From: Actinokineospora bangkokensis
GTDB lineage: Bacteria; Actinomycetota; Actinomycetes; Mycobacteriales; Pseudonocardiaceae
DNA length: 64,000 bases
NCBI RefSeq assembly: GCF_001940455.1
Contig: NZ_MKQR01000002.1
Coordinates: 124,001 to 188,000 of the forward strand
Reading direction: 5' to 3'
Shown: piece by piece, positions 48,650 through 57,150 of the stretch
Numbering within the stretch: position 1 is the first letter of the stretch
How the letters are laid out: each line of letters opens with the position of its first letter
The notes under the pieces: model-generated
Databases searched by the model: none
What the model was told of the DNA's origin: nothing
What the model saw: only the letters and a program-made list of their open reading frames with translations
Position numbers and translations under genes: made by a program

Positions 48650-48684
48650 GTCCCACCTCCTGCCGGATCGTCCAAGTCGGTCGA

Positions 48685-49869
48685 CTAGATCTTCATCCCC
48701 ATCCAGGTGGCGAAGTTGGCCAGCGAGTTCGAGCGCCTGCGCTCCGCTTCTGCGATCGCTCGCAGTGTCTCCTGGGCGTTCGGGTGCAGTTTTGTCTGCT
48801 GGGGCGCGACGGCCTTGGCGTTCTGCAGTGCCTTCAAGGCGTTGTCGGGCTTGCCTTCGAGAGACCACGCACGCGCGATGTCCATCCAGTGACGTCCGAC
48901 GCGAGTGGCTTGGACGTCCGGGGGGAGGACCACCTTCGACCCGTCACGGGCGGCGCGACCCGGGTCTCCCGACTCCAACGACACGGCGATGTCGTGGATC
49001 ATCACGTTTCCCGGGCCCATGCTGGTGTCGTACGCGTACGTGGTCCTCCCCAGCTGTTCCCCGATCACGCGGGCGCTGTCGATGTGGTCGCGCGCCGTGT
49101 CGGGACGCCAGTTGCGCGCGTTGACGATGGCTGCTCGCAGGTGGGCGGCACCTCGCAACGAGAGGGTGCCCTCGTCCACCTCTTCGCTCTCCAGCATCAC
49201 GAGCGCGCGATTCACCATGTCGTCGGCAAGCCCGTAGGAAGCTGATGCCATGAGCATGTGGCCCCGGTGGATGAGGGAGTAGATCGGCAAGCGGGAATCA
49301 TCAGACCTCGCCGCGTGGTCTTCCATGCGGTCCACGGAATGGATCGCCATGCTCGTGTACCCGAACCTGTACGTGGTCAGGGTCGCTGTCGCGTATGCGT
49401 GGGCCAGGAGTCCGTGAGCCCTCGCGGCGGTCGTCGAATCACCGATCGAGATCGCGCCGTGCAGTTCGCGGATCACATCGGGCAAGCGCATCAGGGCCTG
49501 TCGCGCCTTGTCCTCGCGTCGCAGGATCCTGATCTGACCTACATCGTCACTCAGCAGGGTGAGAGGTCGCGGCTCGATGGGGACGACGTAGCGGCCCTCG
49601 GCGAAGATCGCGCGCAGCTCTGCCAGGCCAGGCAGCCCGCCGTCTTCCTCCAGGAGGTTCCGGTACGGCTGTCCTGTCAATTCCTCCAGCGGGACCCCCA
49701 GCGCAGAGGCGGTAGCCGCCGCGAACGCCATGGACGTCGGTTCACGGCCCTGTTCGACCGCCCGAACGGTCGATACCGAGTAGTGGTTCCGCTGAGCTAG
49801 CTGCTCTTGTGTCAAGCCCGCCAGCTTGCGCGCAACCTTGATCCGCTTGCCGATTCCTTGGTCGAGCAT
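48685..49869 (-). CDS. XRE-family regulator with a C-terminal TPR-like domain
   Basis: A 394-residue regulator. Residues 6-68 are an XRE HTH (IGKRIKVARKLAGLTQEQLAQRNHYSVSTVRAVEQGREPTSMAFAAATASALGVPLEEL). Residues ~110-390 are helical pairs with TPR character (AAARAHGLLAHAYATATLTTYRFGYTSMAIHSVDRMEDHAARSDD, GTLSLRGAAHLRAAIVNARNW, RHWMDIARAWSLEGKPDNALKALQNAKAVAPQQTKLHPNAQETLRAIAEAERRR). Such regulators usually sense a ligand or peptide with the TPR part. It is divergent from a second XRE gene, with about 135 nt between starts. A tiny ORF lies directly downstream. Confidence 0.9.
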   Translation of the reverse strand: MLDQGIGKRIKVARKLAGLTQEQLAQRNHYSVSTVRAVEQGREPTSMAFAAATASALGVPLEELTGQPYRNLLEEDGGLPGLAELRAIFAEGRYVVPIEPRPLTLLSDDVGQIRILRREDKARQALMRLPDVIRELHGAISIGDSTTAARAHGLLAHAYATATLTTYRFGYTSMAIHSVDRMEDHAARSDDSRLPIYSLIHRGHMLMASASYGLADDMVNRALVMLESEEVDEGTLSLRGAAHLRAAIVNARNWRPDTARDHIDSARVIGEQLGRTTYAYDTSMGPGNVMIHDIAVSLESGDPGRAARDGSKVVLPPDVQATRVGRHWMDIARAWSLEGKPDNALKALQNAKAVAPQQTKLHPNAQETLRAIAEAERRRSNSLANFATWMGMKI

Positions 49870-50004
49870 CGCACCCCCCACCGGCCGATGGTCCCAAATT
49901 CCGAGCGTACTCGCCGTACCCGAACGGACTGTCAGTTCGCTGTCAGTTGCCCCGAAGGTTCGGCCAGTAGCGTCCTCATCCTGCTCCGTGGAAAGGCAGT
50001 GGAC

Positions 50005-50757
50005 ATGGGTGGTTTCGAGGGTGATGAGCCGCAGGTCAACGCGCGGGCCAGGACGGTTCGGGGGTTGGTGCTGGCGGCTGCGCTGGACCGGTACCGGCGG
50101 GAGGCGGAGGTGACGACGGCGCAGTTGGCGGGGGCGATGCGGATGACGGCCGCCATGACGAACCGGATCATGACGGGGCGGCGGGTGCCGAGCGGGGTGG
50201 AGATCGGGGGGTTGTGCGCGTTGTTGGAGGTGCCTGCCGCGGAGCGGCCCTTCCTGTACGAGTTGGCGCGCACGGTGGACGACAGGGCTTGGGAGTTGAG
50301 CGGCACGTGGGGGCGGGTGGTGCTTGAACGGGTGTTCGGGGTCGCTGCTCGGGGCTTCTTCTACGACCCGCACCTCATCCCGCGCCCGTTGCGCACGGAC
50401 GAGTACGCGCGCGCTTTCGGGGCGAAGATCGCGAGCGGAGTCCCGCGCGTGCACGAGAGCTTGATCCCCGAACACACCCTCACCCGAGCCGCACCTGTGG
50501 TGCGGTCGCAGTTGATGCACCTGCTCGACAACCCGGGGCAGTGGCGGGTCATCCCGGCCGACGAGCCGACTGTGCCGGGGTTCGCGCTCCTGGAGATGCC
50601 GCACTTCCAGCCTGTGCTGCACCTCGAACTCCTGGGAGCTGAACTGCTCCTCGAAGACCCCCGGCTGTCTGCCCGCTATCAGGAACGGCTTCAAGCCCTC
50701 ACCCAGGCAGCGCTGAGCCCCGAGGACAGCGTCGACTTGGTGCGGGGCATCGGCTAG
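50005..50757 (+). CDS. XRE-family regulator with a DUF5753-type domain
   Basis: A 250-residue regulator. The HTH lies near residues 15-75 (VRGLVLAAALDRYRREAEVTTAQLAGAMRMTAAMTNRIMTGRRVPSGVEIGGLCALLEV). The C-terminal part (FYDPHLIPRPLRTDEYARAFGAKIASGV, VVRSQLMHLLDNPGQWRVIPADEPTVPGFALLEMPHFQPVLHLELLGAELLLEDP) follows the DUF5753 pattern. DUF5753 regulators often pair with short DUF397 proteins in actinomycetes; none is seen here. ATG 50005 is 8 nt after GAAAGG; GTG 49999 is in frame but too close. Its TAG overlaps the opposite stop of the MFS gene in a CTAG tetranucleotide (50754-50757). Confidence 0.85.
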   Translation: MGGFEGDEPQVNARARTVRGLVLAAALDRYRREAEVTTAQLAGAMRMTAAMTNRIMTGRRVPSGVEIGGLCALLEVPAAERPFLYELARTVDDRAWELSGTWGRVVLERVFGVAARGFFYDPHLIPRPLRTDEYARAFGAKIASGVPRVHESLIPEHTLTRAAPVVRSQLMHLLDNPGQWRVIPADEPTVPGFALLEMPHFQPVLHLELLGAELLLEDPRLSARYQERLQALTQAALSPEDSVDLVRGIG

Positions 50758-52031
50758 TCCAGCTCTTTGCCCTTGGTCTCGGGCAGGGTGAGGATCACCA
50801 GGAAGGCCAGGACCGCTGCCACCGTGACGTACAGGAAGAAGACGTTCGGCATTCCAGCGCCGGACAACGCGCTGATCAGCAGCGGTGCGGTGCCGCCGAA
50901 CAGGGCGACCGTGAGGTTGTACCAAGCGCCGATGCCCAAGGCCCGCAGCCGGGTGGGGAACAGCTCGCTCATGAGGGCGGGGGCGATTGAGGTCATGGCC
51001 GTGTAGAGGGCCAGGCCCACGGTGAAGACCACGATGAGGTTGCCCAGCGAGGGCGTCACCAGCAGGGACAGCGGGAAGATGAGCACGGCTGTCGCGCCTG
51101 ACCACACCAGCAGTTGCGGTTTGCGGCCGTACCTGTCCGCGAGCCACCCCATCGGGTACTGCAACGCGACGAAGATGACTGTGGCGATGGTCAGGGCCAG
51201 GAAGACGTCGGTGGGGTCGGCCTTTCGGGTGGTGACGGCGAAGGGGGTCAGGGCGCTGAAGAAGGTGTAGTAGCAGAGGGTCGACAGCATGGAGAAGCCG
51301 ACGAGTTGGCCCACGGCGCGGGGGTGTTCGCGGAGGGTCTTGGCCAGGGGGTTGCGGACGCGCTGGGCGGTCGAGCGGTTCTGGTGGAACAGGGCGGTCT
51401 CGGGCATGGAGCGGCGGAGCCAGAGGCCGATCAGGCCGATGGCGCCGCCGATGAGGAAGGGGATGCGCCAGCCCCACGCGACCAGGTCTTCTCGGGTGAG
51501 CAGGCGGGAGAGGGTGAAGCCGAGCGCGGTGGCGAGCAGCACCGCTGAGCCGGTGGAGATGTAGAAGAAGGCCGAGTAGCGGCCGCGGCGGTCGGCGGGG
51601 CCGATCTCGGCCAGGTAGACCGAGGTGCTGGAGGCCTCGCCGCCCAGGGACAGGCCCTGGCCGATGCGGGCGAGCAGGAGCAGGGCGGGGGAGAGCCAGC
51701 CGACCTGCTCGAAGGTGGGCAGCACGCCGATGAGCACCGAGCCCGCCGCCATCAGCACGATCGTGAGCAGCATGGCGGGCTTGCGGCCGCGGACGTCGGC
51801 GAAGCGGCCCAGGAGCAGGCCGCCGAGGGGGCGGAAGAAGAAGGCCAGGGCGTAGGTGGCGAAGGTGTTGACCAGGGCCGCGGTCTCGTTGCCCTTGGGG
51901 AAGAACTCCGTGGCGAAGTACACGCTGAACGTGGCGTAGACGGTCCAGTCGAACCACTCCAGCGCGTTGCCCGAGCTCGCGGCGGCGAGTTGGCGGGCGG
52001 GCAGCCGGTGGCGGGTGGGGGCCGTGGTCAA
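50754..52031 (-). CDS. MFS transporter, metabolite:H+ symporter (MHS) type
   Basis: A 425-residue, 12-helix MFS transporter of the MHS family (ProP/KgtP-like). SGNALEWFDWTVYATFSVYFATEFFP in helix 1 and RPLGGLLLGRFADVRGRKPAMLLTIVLMAAGS (loop 2-3 motif) are typical, as are GQGLSLGGEASSTSVYLAEIGPADRRGRYSAFF and the later WLADRYGRKPQLLVWSG. MHS members import organic acids or osmolytes with protons. The start is TTG 52031, 6 nt after GGAGG. It lies 44 nt downstream of the CobW gene on the same strand. Confidence 0.9.
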   Translation of the reverse strand: MTTAPTRHRLPARQLAAASSGNALEWFDWTVYATFSVYFATEFFPKGNETAALVNTFATYALAFFFRPLGGLLLGRFADVRGRKPAMLLTIVLMAAGSVLIGVLPTFEQVGWLSPALLLLARIGQGLSLGGEASSTSVYLAEIGPADRRGRYSAFFYISTGSAVLLATALGFTLSRLLTREDLVAWGWRIPFLIGGAIGLIGLWLRRSMPETALFHQNRSTAQRVRNPLAKTLREHPRAVGQLVGFSMLSTLCYYTFFSALTPFAVTTRKADPTDVFLALTIATVIFVALQYPMGWLADRYGRKPQLLVWSGATAVLIFPLSLLVTPSLGNLIVVFTVGLALYTAMTSIAPALMSELFPTRLRALGIGAWYNLTVALFGGTAPLLISALSGAGMPNVFFLYVTVAAVLAFLVILTLPETKGKELD

Positions 52032-52075
52032 ACCGCACCTCCGTGGGGGTGAGCGCGTGGGGGAGTGACGCGGTG

Positions 52076-53104
52076 TCACCCCATCCGGAGATATCTTGTC
52101 ACCGATGCCATCTCCAGCGGGTCGACCTGCTCGGGGTCGGGTTCGACGGCGGCCTCCAGGGCCTGCCGGATGGCGGCGGTGTCCAGGCCCGCGCCGATCA
52201 TGACCAGGGTCGTCGACGGCTCCTGGTCCCAGGGCCACTCGTCGACCTCGACGCGCAGGTGGGCGCCGACCGTGTGCAGGGTGTAGCGCTGCTCGAAGCC
52301 GGGGACTCCGAAGTGCACGAACCCCTTGACCCGGTACAGGCCCGCCGGGCGGTCGGACAGGAACGCCATGAAGCGCAACGGGTTCATCGCCCGGGACTCG
52401 GTGAACTCGACGCTCTCGTAGCCCGCGTGGATGTGCTCCTCGTGGGGGGTCTCGGCGGCGACCAGGTCCTCGAACGACAGCTGCTTGAACCGCGGCTCCG
52501 GCCGGTGCACCGGGTCGAACAGCAGGTCGGGGTCGACGCGACCCTGCTCGGTGGGCACCACCGGGACGCCGTCCGCCAGGTCGCGGACCAGCGCGAGCAG
52601 CCGGTCGCGCTCGGGGGCGTCCACCCGGTCGACCTTGTTGAGCAGCACCAGGTCGGCGTAGCGCAGGTGCTTGTCCAGCTGCGGGTGGCGCTCGCGGGTG
52701 GCGTCGAACTCGGCGGCGTCGACGACCTCGACCAGGCCGCCGTACTCCACCCGCGGGTTCTCGCTGGCGGCCACCAGGCGGGCCATCGCGGGCGGCTCGG
52801 CCAGGCCGCTGGCCTCGATGACCACCACGTCCACCGGCGCCTCGCCGGTCTCCTCGTCGGCCGCGGTCAGCTTGTCGAGCAGCGCGTCGAGGTCGGAGAC
52901 GTCGACCAGGCAGCACAGGCAACCGTTGCCCATCGACACCATCGAGTCGACCTGCGCGGCCACGCTCAGCGCGTCCACGTTGACCTTGCCGAAGTCGTTG
53001 ACGACCACCCCGACCCTGGTCGAGCCGGTGCGCAGCAGGTGGTTGAGCAGGGTGGTCTTGCCCGCGCCGAGGAAGCCGGCGACCACGAGGACAGGGATCG
53101 TCAC
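52076..53104 (-). CDS. CobW/ZNG1-type GTPase, metal chaperone
   Basis: A 342-residue COG0523 GTPase. P-loop GFLGAGKTT (10-18), the CLCC motif in SMGNGCLCCLVDVSDLDALLDKL, switch/Walker B VDVVVIEASGLAEPPAMARLV and G4-like LLNKVDRVD are present. The C-terminal CobW domain follows (FMAFLSDRPAGLYRVKGFVHFGVPG, WDQEPSTTLVMIGAGLDTAAI). Members deliver zinc or cobalt to client proteins, often under metal limitation. It lacks the His-rich loop that many zinc-linked members have. GTG 53104 gives the usual short N-terminus. No Zur box was recognised upstream. Confidence 0.9.
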   Translation of the reverse strand: MTIPVLVVAGFLGAGKTTLLNHLLRTGSTRVGVVVNDFGKVNVDALSVAAQVDSMVSMGNGCLCCLVDVSDLDALLDKLTAADEETGEAPVDVVVIEASGLAEPPAMARLVAASENPRVEYGGLVEVVDAAEFDATRERHPQLDKHLRYADLVLLNKVDRVDAPERDRLLALVRDLADGVPVVPTEQGRVDPDLLFDPVHRPEPRFKQLSFEDLVAAETPHEEHIHAGYESVEFTESRAMNPLRFMAFLSDRPAGLYRVKGFVHFGVPGFEQRYTLHTVGAHLRVEVDEWPWDQEPSTTLVMIGAGLDTAAIRQALEAAVEPDPEQVDPLEMASVTRYLRMG

Positions 53105-53148
53105 AACGGGCAAGGCTAGCCCGTCCGGGTGAGCCCCGCCGCGCGTCC

Positions 53149-53658
53149 TCAGTGGACGCGGCGGGCGAAGTGCGCGGCCGCCGCGGCGGTGTGCAGGGAG
53201 AACGCCAGCTCCGCCGGGCCGCGCAGCAGCTCCCACCCGGTCGTCTCGGCGGTCGGCACGGGGGCGGGCAGGGCGGCCTCGGCGGTGCGCGGGCCCAGCC
53301 CGAACACCAGCAGCGTGCCGTCCGGGGCGCTCTCGACCTGGAACGGCGCCACGTCGGCGGCCTTGACCACGACCCCGGTCTCCTCGCGCAGCTCCCGCGC
53401 GGCCGCGTCCCGCCACGCCTCGCCGAAGTCGATGAACCCGCCCGGGAGCGCGAGCAGGCCGCGCCCGGGGTCGATGTCGCGGCGGACGACCAGCAGCGCG
53501 TCCCCGCCGTCGGCGGTGTCGACCGGCAGCAGCAGCACCGCCACCGGCAGCGGGTTGCGGTAGGCGGTGTCCCCGCAGGTCGGGCAGCGCTTCGGCCAGC
53601 CGGTGCCCGGCGGGTAGGGGCTGCCGCAGGTGGCGCAGTGCGAGTGCTTTCCCGTCAC
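53149..53658 (-). CDS. NUDIX hydrolase with an N-terminal zinc ribbon
   Basis: A 169-residue NUDIX protein. The zinc ribbon CATCG...CPTCG (residues ~8-31) precedes the NUDIX box GGFIDFGEAWRDAAARELREETGVV, which fits Gx5Ex7REUxEExGU with the metal-binding Glu residues in place. This layout resembles the NudC/ADP-ribose-type and uncharacterised zinc-ribbon NUDIX enzymes. The substrate is not clear. GTG 53658 is used because it leaves the zinc ribbon at the very start. It precedes CobW by 44 nt. Confidence 0.88.
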   Translation of the reverse strand: MTGKHSHCATCGSPYPPGTGWPKRCPTCGDTAYRNPLPVAVLLLPVDTADGGDALLVVRRDIDPGRGLLALPGGFIDFGEAWRDAAARELREETGVVVKAADVAPFQVESAPDGTLLVFGLGPRTAEAALPAPVPTAETTGWELLRGPAELAFSLHTAAAAAHFARRVH

Positions 53659-53794
53659 GGTGGTGATCCTATGGCCGGTAGCCGCGGGCAACCCCGGCTG
53701 TCCCGGGCTCGTTGGGCTGGTTGGTTCCCGCCGGTTTCGTCGGGGGTGCGGGGTACGATTCCCGACAGCCGGGGGGCCGTTCGGGGACGGCGTT

Positions 53795-53876
53795 CCAGCA
53801 CGGATCTCCAGCGCGGGTTTCCGGCACGGAACTTTGAGCACGGAAGTCGAGCAGGGAACTTCGAGCACCGGATCAG
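53795..53876. repeat. six imperfect 13-15-nt tandem repeats in the leader of the FN3 gene
   Basis: Units begin at 53795, 53808, 53821, 53836, 53849 and 53863 and share the core GCACGGA (unit 2 GCGCGGG, unit 5 GCAGGGA, unit 6 GCACCGG). They lie 36 nt upstream of ATG 53912. Regular spacing suggests a protein-binding or RNA-structured element. Confidence 0.55.
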
Positions 53877-53911
53877 GACCAGGGCACCAGCACACGGACG
53901 CGGGGCGGGCG

Positions 53912-56170
53912 ATGGGCGTGCGCAGCGGGGTCGGGGGAGTGACCCGCAGGATCTTCAGCAGGCAGGGGCGGGCGCGCGAGTCCGCCAGCTTCGGCGCGGC
54001 CGCGCTCGGCGCGCTGCTGCTCGCCGGTGCCGTGCTGGGCACTGGGATCGCCCGCACCGAGGTGCAGGTCTCCGACGGCCTGACCTGGGTGGGCGACGAC
54101 CAGCGCGGCGAGGTCGTGCAGGTCAACCCGGCCAGCGGCAGGCCGGAGACCCGGTTGCAGGTCGCGGGCGGCGACGCCGTCCTGGACATCACCCAGCGCG
54201 ACGGGCGGCTGGTGGTGCTGGACCGGCGCACCGGGCAGATCACCGTGGTCGACCTGGCCACCCTGCTCGCCAGCGGCCGCCGCCAGGCCGCCCCGGGCGC
54301 GGGCAGCAAGGTGCTGGCCGCCGCGGGCCTGCTCTACGTCGTCGACCGCGACGAGGGCGTGGTCGTCGACGTCGACCCGGTGACCCTGGTCGACGTCGGC
54401 GCGCCGTGGCGGGCGGGCAGGCCGCTGGCCGACGCGGTGGCCGACGACGACGGCGTGCTGTGGGCGGTCGACCACGGCGGCACCCTGCGCGCCCTGGGCT
54501 GGGACGGCGCCGCGGCGCGGTTCGTCGAGCGCTCCGCCGAGCAGGTCGCGGGCGCTGGCCCGGCCACCGTGCTCGTCCCGCACCGCCGGGGCGTGACGCT
54601 GCTCGGCCTGGAGGGCGGGGTCGTGCTCCAGGCGGGCACCGGCGAGGACCGGCGCGGCCGCACCGACCAGCGCACCGGCACCGTGCTCGCCGCCCAGGCC
54701 AGCCCGTCGGGCCTGGTGCCCGCCGCCGTCCCGGACGCGGGCGTGGTCGTGCTGCTCAGCGGCCCCGACGTGCTCCAGGTGGACGTGCGCGGGCGCGGCT
54801 GCCCGCACCCGGACCGCCCGGCCGTGCTCAAGGACAAGGTGTACGTGCCCTGCCGCGGCGACGGCAAGGTGATCGTGCTGGACCCCCGCGGCGGCCGGGG
54901 CGGGGCGGACCTGGAGACCCCCGGCTCGCCCAACCCGCAGCTCGTCCTGGACGACGACCGGATCGTGGTGAACGCGCCCGGCGCGGAGAAGGGCCTGGTC
55001 ATCGACCCGGACGGCTCGGCGAAGCCGGTGACGATCCGCAACCCAGACCTGCCGGTGAAGAAGCCGGAGAAGCCGCCGGTGCCGCCCACCCCGCCGTCCC
55101 CGCCGCCACCGGACCCCGACGAGCCGACCCGCACCCGCCCCCACCAGCCCACCGCCCCGCCGGTCGTGCCCGTCGACGGCCAACCCGGCGGCGGGGTGCC
55201 CGCTGGTCCGCCGAGCGGGCCGGGCGTGCCCAGCAGCGGCCCGGGCGGGTCGACGGCGCCCAGCGCGGGCGCGCGGGTGCCCGGGGCGCCCGCCGGGGTG
55301 ACGGCCACCGAGGTCTCCTGGTCCACCCGCACGACGGTGTCGGTGAGCACCACCTGGACCGCGCCCGCGTCGAACGGGTCCCCGATCACCGGGTACCGGG
55401 TCAAGGCGCAGTGCGAGGGCGGTGCCTACTCCTTGCAGGACACCGTGGGCACGAGCCTGGTGCTGGCCGTGGAGTGCTCCGAGGGCGGCCGGGTGACGGT
55501 CACGGTCGTCGCGTCCAACGCGGTGGGCTCGGGTCCGGCGGGCAGCGCGTCGGTGGCGCTCAGCGGTGGCGGTGGCAACCCGCCGGTCACCACCCAGCCG
55601 CCGCCCCCGCCGCCGGTCACCACGACCGAGCCCCCGCCGCCCCCGCCGCCCACCACGACGACGGAGCCACCGCTGCCCGCCATGCCCACCCCGGGCGCCA
55701 CGGTCATCACGGGGTCGGTCCGGGGCGCCGACGTCACCGAGCGCCTCCTGAAGCTGGAGCCGCCCGCTGACTGGGCGTCGTTCCCGGGCACGTGCGTGGT
55801 GCGCAACTCCAGCGCGGGCTACGACACCCCGATCGGGTGCGCTGACACCTCGGCGACCATCTACGGCGAGTACGGCGCGAACGTGGTCACCGTCGTGGCC
55901 ACCGCCGCCGACGGGCGGACGTCGGTGTCCAAGGCGCACACCTTCACCGTCCGCGAGCCCGTCGGCTGCTCGCCCTCGCCGTGCCAGATCCCGGCGTCGT
56001 ACGAGGAACCGGTGTCCTCGTCGCCCACCACCTCCGAGGCCACGCGGACGACGATGGCCGCGGCGGGGGTCGGGCTGCTGCTGACCGCCGTCGTCGTGCG
56101 GGCCACCGGGCGCAGGCGCGAGGACACCGCTGATGGTCGGGGACAGGACGAGGAGAACGACACCCCGTGA
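53912..56170 (+). CDS. large membrane-anchored protein: beta-propeller-like, Pro-rich linker, FN3 domain
   Basis: A 752-residue surface protein. An N-terminal membrane anchor (SFGAAALGALLLAGAVLGTGIA) is followed by ~350 residues of repeated strand motifs (LTWVGDDQRGEVVQVNPASG, RLVVLDRRTGQITVVDLATL, KVIVLDPRGGRGG) typical of a beta-propeller. A Pro-rich linker follows, then an FN3 domain (about 450-545: APAGVTATEVSWSTRTTVSVSTTWTAPASNGSPITGYRVKA), a second Pro/Thr linker, a further strand-rich domain, and a C-terminal membrane helix (TMAAAGVGLLLTAVVVRATGRRR) with a charged tail. It overlaps the MoxR gene by 4 nt. FN3-MoxR-DUF58-TgpA order is common in actinobacteria. Confidence 0.85.
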   Translation: MGVRSGVGGVTRRIFSRQGRARESASFGAAALGALLLAGAVLGTGIARTEVQVSDGLTWVGDDQRGEVVQVNPASGRPETRLQVAGGDAVLDITQRDGRLVVLDRRTGQITVVDLATLLASGRRQAAPGAGSKVLAAAGLLYVVDRDEGVVVDVDPVTLVDVGAPWRAGRPLADAVADDDGVLWAVDHGGTLRALGWDGAAARFVERSAEQVAGAGPATVLVPHRRGVTLLGLEGGVVLQAGTGEDRRGRTDQRTGTVLAAQASPSGLVPAAVPDAGVVVLLSGPDVLQVDVRGRGCPHPDRPAVLKDKVYVPCRGDGKVIVLDPRGGRGGADLETPGSPNPQLVLDDDRIVVNAPGAEKGLVIDPDGSAKPVTIRNPDLPVKKPEKPPVPPTPPSPPPPDPDEPTRTRPHQPTAPPVVPVDGQPGGGVPAGPPSGPGVPSSGPGGSTAPSAGARVPGAPAGVTATEVSWSTRTTVSVSTTWTAPASNGSPITGYRVKAQCEGGAYSLQDTVGTSLVLAVECSEGGRVTVTVVASNAVGSGPAGSASVALSGGGGNPPVTTQPPPPPPVTTTEPPPPPPPTTTTEPPLPAMPTPGATVITGSVRGADVTERLLKLEPPADWASFPGTCVVRNSSAGYDTPIGCADTSATIYGEYGANVVTVVATAADGRTSVSKAHTFTVREPVGCSPSPCQIPASYEEPVSSSPTTSEATRTTMAAAGVGLLLTAVVVRATGRRREDTADGRGQDEENDTP

Positions 56171-57150
56171 CAACCGCTGCCACCCCCGCGGTGGGCGAGC
56201 AGGACATCGCCGCCTTCCGCACCCTGCACGCGCGGGTCGGTGACGCCGTCGAGACCGCCCTGCGCGGCAAGCGACCCGTCATCGACCTGGTGCTGACGGC
56301 GTTGTTCGCGGGCGGGCACGTGCTGCTCGAAGACGTCCCCGGCACGGGGAAGACCACCCTGGCCAGGGCGGTTGCCACCGCCCTGGGCGGGGTGTCGCGG
56401 CGCGTGCAGTTCACCCCCGACCTGCTGCCCTCGGACGTCACCGGCACCTCGGTGTACGACCCGCAGTCCGGGGCCGTGCGGTTCCGGCCGGGGCCGGTGT
56501 TCGCCAACGTCGTGCTGGCCGACGAGATCAACCGGGCGGCGGCCAAGACCCAGTCGGCGCTGCTGGAGGTCATGGAGGAGCGCACCGTCACCGTCGACGG
56601 CGTCGGGCACCCGGTGCCGGACCCGTTCCTGGTGGTGGCCACGCAGAACCCCATCGACCTCGACGGCACCTACCGGCTGCCCGAGGCGCAGCTGGACCGG
56701 TTCGCCCTGCGCACCGCCATCGGCTACCCCGAGCGCGACCACGAGCTCGACGTGCTGCGCCCGGGCAGCGGGGCGGGCGTGGTGGCCGGGGTGCCCACCG
56801 CCACCGACCCGCGGCGCGTCGCGGAGCTGACGCGGCGGCTGACGGCGGTGCACGTGGCCGACCCGATCCTGAGCTACATCACCGACCTCGGCGCCGCGAC
56901 CCGCGCCGACCCCCGGCTGCGGCTGGGCGCCAGCACCCGGGGACTGCGCTCGCTGGTGCGCTGCGCCCAGGTGCGCGCGGCCGCGGCGGGCAGGCACTTC
57001 GTCGTGCCCAGCGACGTGCAGGCGCTGGCGGTGCCGGTGCTCGCGCACCGGCTGGTGCCGACCAGGGAGGCGCTGCTGGCGGGCACGACCACCGAGGACG
57101 TGCTGTCCGAGGTGGTCGAGTCCGTCGAGGTGCCCCGGCCGACGCCGTGA
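56167..57150 (+). CDS. MoxR-family AAA+ ATPase
   Basis: A 327-residue MoxR AAA+ ATPase, a chaperone that helps assemble or activate partner complexes. Walker A is HVLLEDVPGTGKTTLARAVA, Walker B VVLADEINRAAAKTQSALLEVMEE, and sensor 1 VVATQNPIDLDGTYRLPEAQLDRF. The lid helix bundle lies in the last 100 residues (LGASTRGLRSLVRCAQVRAAAAGRHFVVPSDVQALA). It is intact and of normal length. It overlaps both neighbours by 4 nt, so stoichiometric synthesis with the DUF58 and TgpA-like proteins is likely. Confidence 0.95.
   Translation: MTTAATPAVGEQDIAAFRTLHARVGDAVETALRGKRPVIDLVLTALFAGGHVLLEDVPGTGKTTLARAVATALGGVSRRVQFTPDLLPSDVTGTSVYDPQSGAVRFRPGPVFANVVLADEINRAAAKTQSALLEVMEERTVTVDGVGHPVPDPFLVVATQNPIDLDGTYRLPEAQLDRFALRTAIGYPERDHELDVLRPGSGAGVVAGVPTATDPRRVAELTRRLTAVHVADPILSYITDLGAATRADPRLRLGASTRGLRSLVRCAQVRAAAAGRHFVVPSDVQALAVPVLAHRLVPTREALLAGTTTEDVLSEVVESVEVPRPTP

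Noticed and set aside
50754-50757. The shared CTAG at two convergent stops as a functional site
   Set aside because: It is simply the overlap of two TAG codons on opposite strands and needs no further explanation.
48685-52038. A 1117-codon minus-strand open frame joining the XRE-TPR regulator to sequence opposite the second XRE gene and out of frame with the MFS gene
   Set aside because: Only the last 394 codons are a real gene with its own start at 49869. The upstream part is Arg/Pro-rich, and the MFS gene in another frame has 12 clear membrane helices.
53152-55770. An 872-codon plus-strand frame
   Set aside because: It runs antisense to the NUDIX gene and out of frame through the FN3 gene; composition is Arg/Gly/Ala-rich with no motif.
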